A stretch of 64,000 nucleotides of DNA. It comes from Lentzea nigeriaca (lineage in GTDB: Bacteria; Actinomycetota; Actinomycetes; Mycobacteriales; Pseudonocardiaceae). Below the pieces are notes generated by a model that was not told the origin of the DNA, did no database searches, and saw only the letters and a program-made list of their open reading frames with translations. This document shows positions 24,597 to 32,463 of this stretch, one piece after another. The DNA is taken from NCBI RefSeq assembly GCF_016907955.1, contig NZ_JAFBCX010000013.1, positions 1-64,000 of the forward strand, written 5' to 3'. How positions within the stretch are numbered: the first letter of the stretch is position 1; every line of letters begins with the position of its first letter. A program made the position numbers and the translations under genes.

Positions 24597-25814
24597 CTAC
24601 TTCACCGCGGCCTGGGCGTCCCGCAACGCCGCTTCCGGCGCCTTCGCACCGGTGAGCGCGGCCTGCACGGCACCCCACAGCGGCTGCGAGATCTTCGGGT
24701 ACTTCGTGCCGAGGTTGTCCCCGGTGCGTCCCTTGGCGTTCTTCACCGCCTCCACCCACACGGCCAGGTCCTGCTGGGCCGAGACCTGTTGCTGCTGCAC
24801 GGAGGGCACGGCCGAGATGTAGGTCAGCGCGGTGTCCGCGGCCAGCACCTTGTCCGGCGCGGTGAGGCAGGAGCCGATGCGGCCCGCCTTCGCCTCGGTG
24901 TCCTTGTTGTCCTGCGCGGGAACCGTGACGAACTCGCCACCCGTCGGCGCGGGCGCGGTACCTCCGGTGCGGGCGGGGATCGCGATGACGCCGTACTCGA
25001 ACCCGGCCTTCTTCGCGTTGCCGAGCTGCCAGGTGCCGTTCTCGGCGAACGCGTACTCGCCGGTGGCGAATTCCTGCCAACTCGTGGTCTGGGTGTTGTT
25101 CACGACCGAGTTCGGCGCGTAACCGTTGTCGAGCCAGGACTTCCACAGTTCCAGCGCGGCCTTGCCGGACGGCAGGTCGGTCAGCTTCCCGCCCGCGCCC
25201 CAGAACCACGGCAGGAACTGGAAGGTGCCCTCCTCGGTGCCGATCGCGGAGAAGGTGATCCCCTTCTTGCCCGCGGCCTTCACCTTGGCCAGCGCGGCGT
25301 TCAGCGAGTCCCAGTCCTTCACCGAGGCCGGGTCGACTCCGGCGGCGGCCAGCACGGCCTTGTTGTAGTAGAGGGCCAGGGTGTTCGCGCCGATCGGCAC
25401 GCCGTAGGTCTGCCCCTCGACCGTCCCGGCGGCCACCAGGTTCGGCGAGACCTGCCCGGCGTCGAGGCCGACGTCGGAGTTCGCCTTCAGCACTCCTGCC
25501 TCGACGAGCGTGGACACCACCGGATTGTCGACCACCAGCACCTGCGGCGCGGTGCGTTGCTGTGCGGCGAGCAGGACCTTGCTGGTCAGGTCCGTGGTGT
25601 CGTAGGCCTGACGCTGGATCTTGACTCCTGCCTCCGTCCCGCACTTCTCGATCGTCTTCACCCACTCGGACTCGGCAGTGAACTGCGGGTACGGATCCCA
25701 GACGGAGAAGGTGTCCGGTGTCGCGGTGGTGGCGGGCGTTGACGAGCACGCCGCCACGGACACGACCAGGCCCAGCGCGGCCAGCAGACGTGCGGGTACA
25801 GGTGCGGAGAACAT
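24597..25814 (-). CDS. Sugar-binding lipoprotein of CUT1 importer
   Basis: 405 residues, SBP_bac_1 family with lipobox VSVAAC. Marks: FSVWDPYPQFTAESEWVKTIEKCGTEAG, PQVLVVDNPVVSTLVEAGVL, YGVPIGANTLALYYNKAVLAAAG, FATGEYAFAENGTWQLG. ATG 25814 has GAAGGACC in front. It is first in the operon, 37 bp downstream of a perfect GTCGAACCGGTTCGAC operator. The sugar is not evident from sequence. Confidence 0.92.
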   Translation of the reverse strand: MFSAPVPARLLAALGLVVSVAACSSTPATTATPDTFSVWDPYPQFTAESEWVKTIEKCGTEAGVKIQRQAYDTTDLTSKVLLAAQQRTAPQVLVVDNPVVSTLVEAGVLKANSDVGLDAGQVSPNLVAAGTVEGQTYGVPIGANTLALYYNKAVLAAAGVDPASVKDWDSLNAALAKVKAAGKKGITFSAIGTEEGTFQFLPWFWGAGGKLTDLPSGKAALELWKSWLDNGYAPNSVVNNTQTTSWQEFATGEYAFAENGTWQLGNAKKAGFEYGVIAIPARTGGTAPAPTGGEFVTVPAQDNKDTEAKAGRIGSCLTAPDKVLAADTALTYISAVPSVQQQQVSAQQDLAVWVEAVKNAKGRTGDNLGTKYPKISQPLWGAVQAALTGAKAPEAALRDAQAAVK

Positions 25815-25850
25815 GGAGGTCCTTCCTGACGGCTTCGCTGACGACAAGAG

Positions 25851-25866
25851 GTCGAACCGGTTCGAC
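25851..25866. promoter_or_regulatory. LacI operator of CUT1 operon, perfect palindrome
   Basis: GTCGAACCGGTTCGAC, 16-bp perfect palindrome. It overlaps the place where a -10 would fall for a minus-strand TTGACG at 25884-25879. Confidence 0.8.
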
Positions 25867-25938
25867 GCCGAAGAGCGGCGTCAACGTAAACCCCGCGTGT
25901 GATGTCGTGCAAGAGGGAAAGTTCTACGATGGCGCACA

Positions 25939-25954
25939 GTCGAACCGGTTCTGG
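25939..25954. promoter_or_regulatory. LacI operator of regulator gene
   Basis: GTCGAACCGGTTCTGG matches the 25851 operator at 14 of 16 positions and follows TACGAT (25925-25930), a likely -10 element of the regulator gene: negative autoregulation. Confidence 0.65.
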
Positions 25955-25982
25955 AGAACCGAGCCGGAGACGGGATGCGCGC

Positions 25983-26996
25983 ATGAACATCGGAGAGATC
26001 GCCAAGCGGGCCGGGGTGTCCCGCAGCACCGTGTCGTACGCGCTGAGCGGGAAACGGCCGGTGTCCGCGGCGACCGCCCAGCGGATCAACGACGTGATCG
26101 CCGAGCTCGGCTACCGCCCCAACGCCAGCGCCCGCGCGCTCGCCGAGGGACGCACCCGCACGTTCGGGCTGGTGATACCGCCCGCGAGCACCCGGCTCAC
26201 CGACGTCCAGCTGGCGTTCGTCGCGAGCGTCGTGGAGGCCGCCGCCGCACACGACCACGACGTGCTGCTGTCCCCCAGCGGAGGTGATCACGACCGGTCG
26301 TTCGAGCGGATCGTCACCGGCCGCCGCGTCGACGGCGTGATCCTGATGGAGATCCTGCTGCAGGATCCGAGGGTCGAGCGGCTGACGAGCGCCGGGCTGC
26401 CGTTCGTGACGATCGGCCACGTCGAGCATCCGGCCGCGTCGTGGTGGGTCGACGTCGACTACAGCGGGCTGATCACCCATTGCGTCCGCCACCTCGCCGA
26501 CCTCGGCCACTCCGACGTCGTGCTGATCAACCGGTCCGACGAGCTCGTCGCCGCCGGCTACGGCCCGGCTCTGCGCGCGACGACGGCGTTCACCGAGACC
26601 GCTCAGGAGTGCGGCATCAACGCGCACACCGTGTGCTGCGCGGACGAGCCCGCCGCCGGTGTCGCGTGCTTCGAGGACATCAGGACCCGCTGGCCGGAGG
26701 TGACGGCTGCGGTCACGATCAACGAGGCGGCGCTGCCCGGCGTGCAGCGCGCGTTGCACAGCGCCGGGCTCGACGTGCCGAGGGACTTCTCCCTCACCGG
26801 CGTGATCGCCGACCGGCTCGCGGAGGACTTCCACCCACCGCTGACGGCCGCGGACGTGCCCGCCGGTGACATGGCCAGGCTGGCCGTGGACCTGCTGCTG
26901 GAGCAGATCGGCGACCCGTCGGCGACGCCGCGGCACAGCATGCTCGCACCGGCGATCACGTTGCGGTCGAGCACGGGAGCGCGCCGCGGGGCGTGA
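25983..26996 (+). CDS. LacI-family regulator of the CUT1 importer
   Basis: 337 residues. DNA-binding part: NIGEIAKRAGVSRSTVSYALSGKRPVSAATAQRINDVIAELGYRPNASARAL, followed by a ligand-binding core (TFGLVIPPASTRLTDVQLAFV, RVDGVILMEI, VTIGHVEHP). It is divergent from the importer and flanked by matching operators at 25851, 25939 and 27003, so it probably controls the importer, itself and the esterase downstream. ATG 25983 is the first start that keeps the usual short arm before the helix-turn-helix. Confidence 0.9.
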   Translation: MNIGEIAKRAGVSRSTVSYALSGKRPVSAATAQRINDVIAELGYRPNASARALAEGRTRTFGLVIPPASTRLTDVQLAFVASVVEAAAAHDHDVLLSPSGGDHDRSFERIVTGRRVDGVILMEILLQDPRVERLTSAGLPFVTIGHVEHPAASWWVDVDYSGLITHCVRHLADLGHSDVVLINRSDELVAAGYGPALRATTAFTETAQECGINAHTVCCADEPAAGVACFEDIRTRWPEVTAAVTINEAALPGVQRALHSAGLDVPRDFSLTGVIADRLAEDFHPPLTAADVPAGDMARLAVDLLLEQIGDPSATPRHSMLAPAITLRSSTGARRGA

Positions 26997-27002
26997 GGGT
27001 CG

Positions 27003-27014
27003 CGAACCGGTTCG
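27003..27014. promoter_or_regulatory. LacI operator upstream of esterase gene
   Basis: CGAACCGGTTCG is the 12-bp core of the 25851 operator, directly after the regulator gene and 110 bp before the esterase. It runs into TTCGATATCGAA (27011-27022), a second palindrome, and TTTCGAAAA. Confidence 0.7.
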
Positions 27015-27056
27015 ATATCGAAAACTTTCGAAAATGAATTTGCGTCCATTTGTCAA

Positions 27057-27086
27057 TTGACGCTCATTTGCGCGCACTTCTAGGTT
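27057..27086 (+). promoter_or_regulatory. Candidate promoter of XynE-like esterase
   Basis: TTGACG (27057-27062), 18-bp spacer, TAGGTT (27081-27086). The TTCGA cluster 27011-27034 lies 23 bp upstream of the -35. Confidence 0.5.
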
Positions 27087-27121
27087 GATCTTTCGGTCTC
27101 CTTTTCCGAAAGGTGTGGAAG

Positions 27122-28351
27122 ATGCGCAGGCGCTCGTTCCTCGGTCTGGCCGCCACCGGTGTCCTCACCCCCGCCGTCGCCAGAGCGGAGGCCTCCGGGC
27201 GGACCGGCTGGGTGAACACCTGGACGTCCATGCCGCAGCTGTGCGAACCGGGCAACATGCCGCCTCCGCCGTTCACGCAGGACGGTCTGGTGCTGGCCGA
27301 TGCCACGCTGCGCCAGACCGTCCGGGTCACGGTCGGCGGACGGCGAATTCGGTTGCGCTTCTCCAACGCGTTCGGGGGCGCGGTGCTGCCGATCACCGCG
27401 GTCACCGTCGCGTTGCCGAAGGACGGCCGCGCGGGCGTCAGCGCGATCCAGCCGAACACGCTGCGGCGCCTGACGTTCAACGGACGGTCCTCGGTGGACG
27501 TTCCGCGCGGCGCACTGGCGGTGTCCGACCCGCTCGACTTCCCGCTGGCGCGCGGATCGATCCTCACGGTCACCATCTATCTCGCGCGCGGCCAGGCGTC
27601 CAACGACATCACCTCGCACCCCGGCTCACGCACCACGTCGTACCTGTTGGCGGGCAACCACACCGAGGACGCGGACCTGACGGGGGCGACGCCGGTCGAC
27701 CACTGGTACTTCTTCAGCGGCATCGAGGTGGTCTCCACCGCGTCGGCCGTCGTCCTGATCGGTGACTCGCTGACCGACGGCCGCGGTTCCACCACCAACG
27801 GCAACAATCGCTGGCCCGACCAGTTCTTCGACCGGCTGCGCGGCGACGTCGCGGTGCTCAACCAGGCCGCCGGCGGCAACCGTGTGCTCAACGACGGCCT
27901 CGGCCCCAGCGTGCTGGCCCGGCTGGACCGCGACCTGCTGGCGCAGAGCGGCGTGCGGTGGCTGCTGCTGTTCGAGGGCGTCAACGACATCGGCACGGCG
28001 GCGACGACGGAAGCCGCCCAGAAACAGCTGGCAGACGACCTGATCGCCGCCTACCAGCAGATCCTCGAGCGGGCCCACGCGCACGACATCAAGGTGTACG
28101 GCGCGACGATCACCCCGTTCGGAGCCAGCTTCTACGACGAGGGCTTCCGCGAGGAGTCCCGGCAGACCGTGAACCGCTGGATCCGCACGAGCCGTCGGTT
28201 CGACGCCGTCATCGACTTCGACGCCGCCGTCCGCGACCCGGCGAACCCGCGGCAGCTCCTGCCCGTCGCGGACGTCGGAGACCACCTCCACCTCAACCCC
28301 ACCGGCTACCGCATGCTCGCCGAAGCGGTTCCCCTCAAGCTTTTCCGTTGA
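27122..28351 (+). CDS. Tat-exported SGNH/GDSL esterase (XynE-like)
   Basis: 409 residues. The N-terminus MRRRSFLGLAATG has a twin-arginine motif, so export is probably in folded form. A beta-sandwich of about 190 residues (WVNTWTSMPQL, RIRLRFSNAFGGAVLP) precedes the SGNH domain: VVLIGDSLTDGRGS (Ser), GGNRVL (Gly), GVNDIG (Asn) and DHLHLNPTGY (Asp-His). This layout is that of the XynE-like acetyl esterases that deacetylate plant polysaccharides. ATG 27122 with AAGG at 27110-27113 is preferred over GTG 27113. The 3' end overlaps the convergent GH78 gene by 17 bp. Operator 27003 suggests control by the CUT1 regulator. Confidence 0.85.
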   Translation: MRRRSFLGLAATGVLTPAVARAEASGRTGWVNTWTSMPQLCEPGNMPPPPFTQDGLVLADATLRQTVRVTVGGRRIRLRFSNAFGGAVLPITAVTVALPKDGRAGVSAIQPNTLRRLTFNGRSSVDVPRGALAVSDPLDFPLARGSILTVTIYLARGQASNDITSHPGSRTTSYLLAGNHTEDADLTGATPVDHWYFFSGIEVVSTASAVVLIGDSLTDGRGSTTNGNNRWPDQFFDRLRGDVAVLNQAAGGNRVLNDGLGPSVLARLDRDLLAQSGVRWLLLFEGVNDIGTAATTEAAQKQLADDLIAAYQQILERAHAHDIKVYGATITPFGASFYDEGFREESRQTVNRWIRTSRRFDAVIDFDAAVRDPANPRQLLPVADVGDHLHLNPTGYRMLAEAVPLKLFR

Positions 28352-31300
28352 ACGTCCACCGACCGTGCGGCACGGTCTTCACCGCCGAGCCGGGCACGTG
28401 CACCTCGGCGGTGGAGCCCACCGGCACGTCGACGGTCAGCCGCAGCACACCGTCGACCTTGGCCCACGCCACACCGATGCGTCCGCGCACGCTCTCGAAC
28501 TCGAGCCGCGCCCACGACAACCCGGTGGTGGCGTTGGGCCGCACGGTGAACGTCCGATAACCGGCGTCGCCCGGCACCAGCCCGGCCACGTGCTCGTACA
28601 ACCATTGCGCGACAGTGCCTTTGAAGTAGTGGTTGCGCGAACGCGTTCCGGTGTCCCACATCTCCCACATGGTGTCGGCGCCGTTCGCGAACCAGTGCCC
28701 CCAGCTCGGGTACGAGCGCTCGGTGGCCATGGCGTGCGCGACGTCGGCGTGTCCGTTGTCGCTCAACGCCTTCAGCAGCACGCTCGCGCCCAGGCAGCCG
28801 ACGTTGACGTGGTCGCCGTTGGCCTTCACCTCGGCCGCGAGCCGGTCCGCGACCGCCTGGACGGACCCGGCGGGCACCATGCCGAACGCCAGCGGAATCG
28901 CGTTGGAGGTCTGCCGGTAGCCGTCGTCCTTGGCCGTGCGGTAGTAGCCGTCCAGGAACGTCTTGTTGAACTCCGCCAGCAGGTTCGCGGCGACCTCGCG
29001 ATAACGCGGCACCGGTTTGCCGATCGCGTCACCGAGTTCGGCGGTGTGCAACAGGGAGCGGTAGAGGTAGGCGCTGGCGGTGAGCCGGGTGTCCTCGGGC
29101 GGAATGCCTCCGGAGCCGGGTGGCAGGAAGTCGCCGAGCGCCGTGACGGCGAGCCCGTTCTGCAGCCTGCCGATCTCCCAGTCGAGGTAGCGGGTGAGCA
29201 CCGGCCAGTGCTGCACGGGCAGCCTGTCGTCGCCGTAGATCCGGTACATCTCGCGCAGCACGAACGGGTACACCGTCGTCCACTCCGGCGCGGGCGCGAG
29301 CTCGCGGTAGCCCCAGCCGCCGCTCGGCACGATCACCGGCAGCTGTCCCGCCGCGTCCTGGCTGTCCGCGAGGTCGCCGAGCCACTTGGTGAAGAACTTC
29401 GCCATCCCGAACTCGGCGAGCATCGACGGCGCGCCGACCTGCGCGTCGCCGGTCCAGCCGTTCTTCTCGTACGTCGGGGTGTCGGTCGGGATGCCGTGCA
29501 GGTTGTTCAGCACGGTGCGGCGCATCGCGGCGTCGTACTGCTCGAACAACGGCTCCGAGCACTGGAACGTGCTCGCCCGCTGGACGTCGGAGTGCACGAC
29601 CCGGCCGACGAGTCGTGGCGCCTCGCTCAGGCCGGTGACCTCGACGTAGCGGAAACCCTTGTAGGAGAACTTCGGTTCCCAGGTCTCCTGCCGGCCCGCG
29701 CAGACGTACTCGTCGAGCTGGATGCGGCTGCCGGTGACGTGCCCGTTCTCCATGTGCACGGTGCCGTCGGAGTTCAGCGTCTCGCCGTGCTTGAGCCGGA
29801 CGACGGTTCCCGCGGGTGCGGTCACCGTGATCTGCGTCCAGCCGGACATCGTGCGCCCCATGTCGGCGACGAACACACCGGGCTTCGGGCTGGTCGTCGT
29901 CGGTGTGACCGACTCGACCACGCGGATCGGTTCGTGCTCCTGCGCTTTCAGCGTGCCCTTCGGAGCGGGCCTGACCGGTGCCGGGAGCCATTTGCTGTCG
30001 TCGAAGCCGGGTTTGGTCCAGTTCTCCTGGGCGAGGCGGGCGTCGTAGGTTTCGCCGGTGTAGAGCGAGTTCGACACCGTGGGCCCGTCGGTCAGCCGCC
30101 ACGACTCGTCCGAGGTGATCGTCGTGCGCGTGCCGTCGGGGTGCTCGATCTCCAGCTGTGCCAGCAGTTTCGGCTCGTCGTGCCACGGCGGGTGCTCCCA
30201 GCGCCACACGTTCGGTGTCTTCATGCCGTAGAACCCGCGCCCCAGCGTGACACCGATCGCGTTGCGCCCGGCCCGCACCAGCCCGGTGACGTCGTGCGTC
30301 GCATACAGAACCGTGTTGTCGTAGTCGGTGAAACCGGGATCGAGCACCCGGTCGCCGACGCGCCGGCCGTTGATCTCGGTCTCGTGGTAGGCCAGTCCGC
30401 AGACGTACAACCTGGCGCTGCGCACCGGCTTGCTCAGGCTGAACTCCTTGCGCAGCAACGGCGCGGGTTGCTCCTTGACCGTGACGTTCGCACCCCACGG
30501 CCCTTGCCCGTACGGGTCGAGGACGGTGGCGACGGCCCATCCCGAGTCGTCGAACCCCGGTGTCTGCCACCCGGTCTGCTCGGTGTCTGCGACCTTCCAG
30601 CCGGGCCCGGTGACGACCTCGCGCTGCCCGTCGGGCAGCTCCACCAGCAACCGCAACAGGAACCCGGCCGGTCCGGGCGATCTGTTCGTGGCGCGCGCGG
30701 CCAGCACGATCTGCCTGCCGTTGAGCAGCCGCGTGACGTCGGCGCGCTGGCCGACCTTCCACACGTCCGTCTGCTCCGGCACGTGCAGCGCCTCAGACCC
30801 GTTGACGTACAAGGTGAAGTCGTCATCGGCAGTGGCCACGAGCCGCGCTCTGACCGCCTCCGCCGGCAAGTCGACCCGAGTGCGGAACCACCGGCTTTCC
30901 GGAGGCGTTGTGGCCGACCAGATCCACGAGGCACCGTCGAACCCGATCGACGAGTCCGCGGCTCCGATCCACCGCGCCTGCCACGGCGTGCCGAGCAGCG
31001 CCGTCTCCCACCAGCCGTTCGCGCTCCACGCCGACGACTTGTTCGCACCGTCCCAGACCCGCACGCGCCAGTGGTACCGCGTGCGCGGCTTCAACCCCTT
31101 GCCGCCGTAGGCGATTCCGGCGGTGCGGTCCGAGCTGACCCGCCCGGACTGCCACACGTCCGCCCGTCCCGGCGCGGTGCCCACCTCGATCTGATAAGCC
31201 GTCTGGCGGGCACCGGTGCCGCTCGCAGCGAGCACCCAGCCCAGCCGCGGCGCCGTGACGTCGGTCCCCAGCAACGTCTCCGCGTATTCGACGGTGGTGC

Positions 31301-31412
31301 GCAGGACGCACAGCCCGCCCGCCTTCTCCTGCCCGGCCTGCGCCACCCCGACCGGCAACGCCGTAGCGGACAACCCGGCCGCCGATGTCTTCAGGAACAC
31401 CCGTCGCCGCAC
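28335..31412 (-). CDS. Tat-exported alpha-L-rhamnosidase, GH78
   Basis: 1025 residues. A twin-arginine leader (RRRVFLKTSAAG) is followed by the standard GH78 order: Bac_rhamnosid_N/fibronectin-like domains, an inserted beta domain (FTLYVNGSEAL), the (alpha/alpha)6 barrel and a C-terminal sandwich. Catalytic signature DTPTYEKNGWTGDAQ (about residues 640-660, general acid Glu) and the base Glu in TMWEMWD (about 914) are present. It removes terminal rhamnose from RG-I fragments or rhamnosides, feeding the rha importer. GTG 31412 has GGAG at 31419-31422. Two rhamnose-type operators lie upstream at 31435 and 31534. Confidence 0.94.
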   Translation of the reverse strand: MRRRVFLKTSAAGLSATALPVGVAQAGQEKAGGLCVLRTTVEYAETLLGTDVTAPRLGWVLAASGTGARQTAYQIEVGTAPGRADVWQSGRVSSDRTAGIAYGGKGLKPRTRYHWRVRVWDGANKSSAWSANGWWETALLGTPWQARWIGAADSSIGFDGASWIWSATTPPESRWFRTRVDLPAEAVRARLVATADDDFTLYVNGSEALHVPEQTDVWKVGQRADVTRLLNGRQIVLAARATNRSPGPAGFLLRLLVELPDGQREVVTGPGWKVADTEQTGWQTPGFDDSGWAVATVLDPYGQGPWGANVTVKEQPAPLLRKEFSLSKPVRSARLYVCGLAYHETEINGRRVGDRVLDPGFTDYDNTVLYATHDVTGLVRAGRNAIGVTLGRGFYGMKTPNVWRWEHPPWHDEPKLLAQLEIEHPDGTRTTITSDESWRLTDGPTVSNSLYTGETYDARLAQENWTKPGFDDSKWLPAPVRPAPKGTLKAQEHEPIRVVESVTPTTTSPKPGVFVADMGRTMSGWTQITVTAPAGTVVRLKHGETLNSDGTVHMENGHVTGSRIQLDEYVCAGRQETWEPKFSYKGFRYVEVTGLSEAPRLVGRVVHSDVQRASTFQCSEPLFEQYDAAMRRTVLNNLHGIPTDTPTYEKNGWTGDAQVGAPSMLAEFGMAKFFTKWLGDLADSQDAAGQLPVIVPSGGWGYRELAPAPEWTTVYPFVLREMYRIYGDDRLPVQHWPVLTRYLDWEIGRLQNGLAVTALGDFLPPGSGGIPPEDTRLTASAYLYRSLLHTAELGDAIGKPVPRYREVAANLLAEFNKTFLDGYYRTAKDDGYRQTSNAIPLAFGMVPAGSVQAVADRLAAEVKANGDHVNVGCLGASVLLKALSDNGHADVAHAMATERSYPSWGHWFANGADTMWEMWDTGTRSRNHYFKGTVAQWLYEHVAGLVPGDAGYRTFTVRPNATTGLSWARLEFESVRGRIGVAWAKVDGVLRLTVDVPVGSTAEVHVPGSAVKTVPHGRWTFNGKA

Positions 31413-31434
31413 GTCGTCTCCACCTTCGTCGCTG

Positions 31435-31450
31435 GATGAAACGTTTCAAT
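31435..31450. promoter_or_regulatory. Rhamnose-regulon operator before GH78 (proximal)
   Basis: GATGAAACGTTTCAAT contains the perfect 12-bp palindrome TGAAACGTTTCA (31437-31448) and matches the operator consensus of the rha promoter at 14 of 16 positions. Confidence 0.8.
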
Positions 31451-31533
31451 CACTGAGGTGCCAGTCAGCGTCGTTGGGCATGAGAGGACACGTCAAGACG
31501 TTCGAGGGAAGCCTGTCCACAACTGGACAGCCG

Positions 31534-31549
31534 ATTGAAACGCTTCAAT
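31534..31549. promoter_or_regulatory. Rhamnose-regulon operator before GH78 (distal)
   Basis: ATTGAAACGCTTCAAT has 6-bp perfect arms (ATTGAA/TTCAAT). It is 99 bp from the proximal site, so looping between two repressor dimers is possible. Confidence 0.7.
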
Positions 31550-31682
31550 CCATCCGCGCAACCCCGCTGTCGGCAAACGATGAACGGCGACCTTGGGAAG
31601 CGATCTTCGGGGGTGCGCGCGTGTGCGGCGGGTCGACGTACACGCGCGGCACGACCAGGGACTCGCGCTCTTGCGCGTCAGG

Positions 31683-31931
31683 TCAGCGCGTGTGGGTGGG
31701 GTCGGTGAAGATGATGTGCTGGTCGGGGCGGGCGTCGTTGAGCGCCCAGAGCGCGATGCCGTTGGTGGCGAGGACGACCGCGGTGGCCAATGCGGCGACG
31801 ATCAGCCGGCGGCGGCGTTCCTTCCGGCGCCAGCGGGACCGCACCTGGCGGTAGGCGTCGGGGGACGTGGTCACCCCGGAGGCGACCGTGCGGAGGGCCT
31901 CTTCCAGCCGTTGTTCGCCGCTAGTCGTCAT
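31683..31931 (-). CDS. Small membrane protein, possible anti-sigma partner
   Basis: 82 residues: a charged N-terminal half (EQRLEEALRTVASG...RSRWRRKERRRR) and one membrane segment (LIVAALATAVVLATNGIALWAL), ending in a short outer tail. It is the last gene behind the ECF sigma gene, overlapping it by 11 bases. Position and topology suggest an anti-sigma or accessory role, but no zinc-finger motif is seen and no family is recognised. Confidence 0.7.
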   Translation of the reverse strand: MTTSGEQRLEEALRTVASGVTTSPDAYRQVRSRWRRKERRRRLIVAALATAVVLATNGIALWALNDARPDQHIIFTDPTHTR

Positions 31932-32463
31932 CCTGTCCCTCCAGCACCTTGCCCAGTTTCGCCATACCGCGCGCGGTGTGGGCCTTGACCGCCCCCGCGC
32001 TGATGCCCATCGCCTCTGCGATCTCGACCTCCTTCAGGCCCAGCCAGTACCGCAGCACCAGCGCCTCGCGCTGCCGTTCCGGCAACGAGCGCAGCGCCGC
32101 CACCAACGCGCGCTGGTCGTCGCGCACCATGGCCTGGGACTCGGCGGACGCCACGTCCTCGCGCACCCACTCGACGTGCTTGCGCACGACCTGCAGGTGC
32201 CGGACGCGCATCCGGACCCGGTTCACGATGACCGCACGCAAATAGGGTAGCGCCGCCTGCTCCGAGCGCAGCCGCTTCCAGCCGCGGTGCAGCTCGCAGA
32301 AGGCGTCGGCGACCACGTCCTCCGCGTCGGACTCCGCGCCGAGCAGGGTGGCGAGCCGCACCAGTTCCAGGTGGTGGCGGTGGAACAACGCGGCCAGCGC
32401 GCTCTCCCGGTCGGCATCGCGGCCGGCGAGCGTCTCGACGGTGTCCGGCTGGTCCTCGCTCAC
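31921..32463 (-). CDS. ECF sigma factor, SigE-70/SigM-like family
   Basis: 180 residues. Region 2: FHRHHLELVRLATLLGAESDAEDVVADAFCELHRGWKRL; region 4: ALRSLPERQREALVLRYWLGLKEVEIAEAMGISAGAVKAHTARGMAKL. It belongs to the actinobacterial SigE-family ECF factors. The GTG start overlaps the symporter stop (GTGA), so sigma expression is tied to symporter expression. Its target promoters are unknown. Confidence 0.9.
   Translation of the reverse strand: MSEDQPDTVETLAGRDADRESALAALFHRHHLELVRLATLLGAESDAEDVVADAFCELHRGWKRLRSEQAALPYLRAVIVNRVRMRVRHLQVVRKHVEWVREDVASAESQAMVRDDQRALVAALRSLPERQREALVLRYWLGLKEVEIAEAMGISAGAVKAHTARGMAKLGKVLEGQDDD

Noticed and set aside
28365..31439. 1024-codon plus-strand open frame opposite GH78
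   Set aside because: Low-complexity shadow of the GH78 gene; no start signal, no domains.
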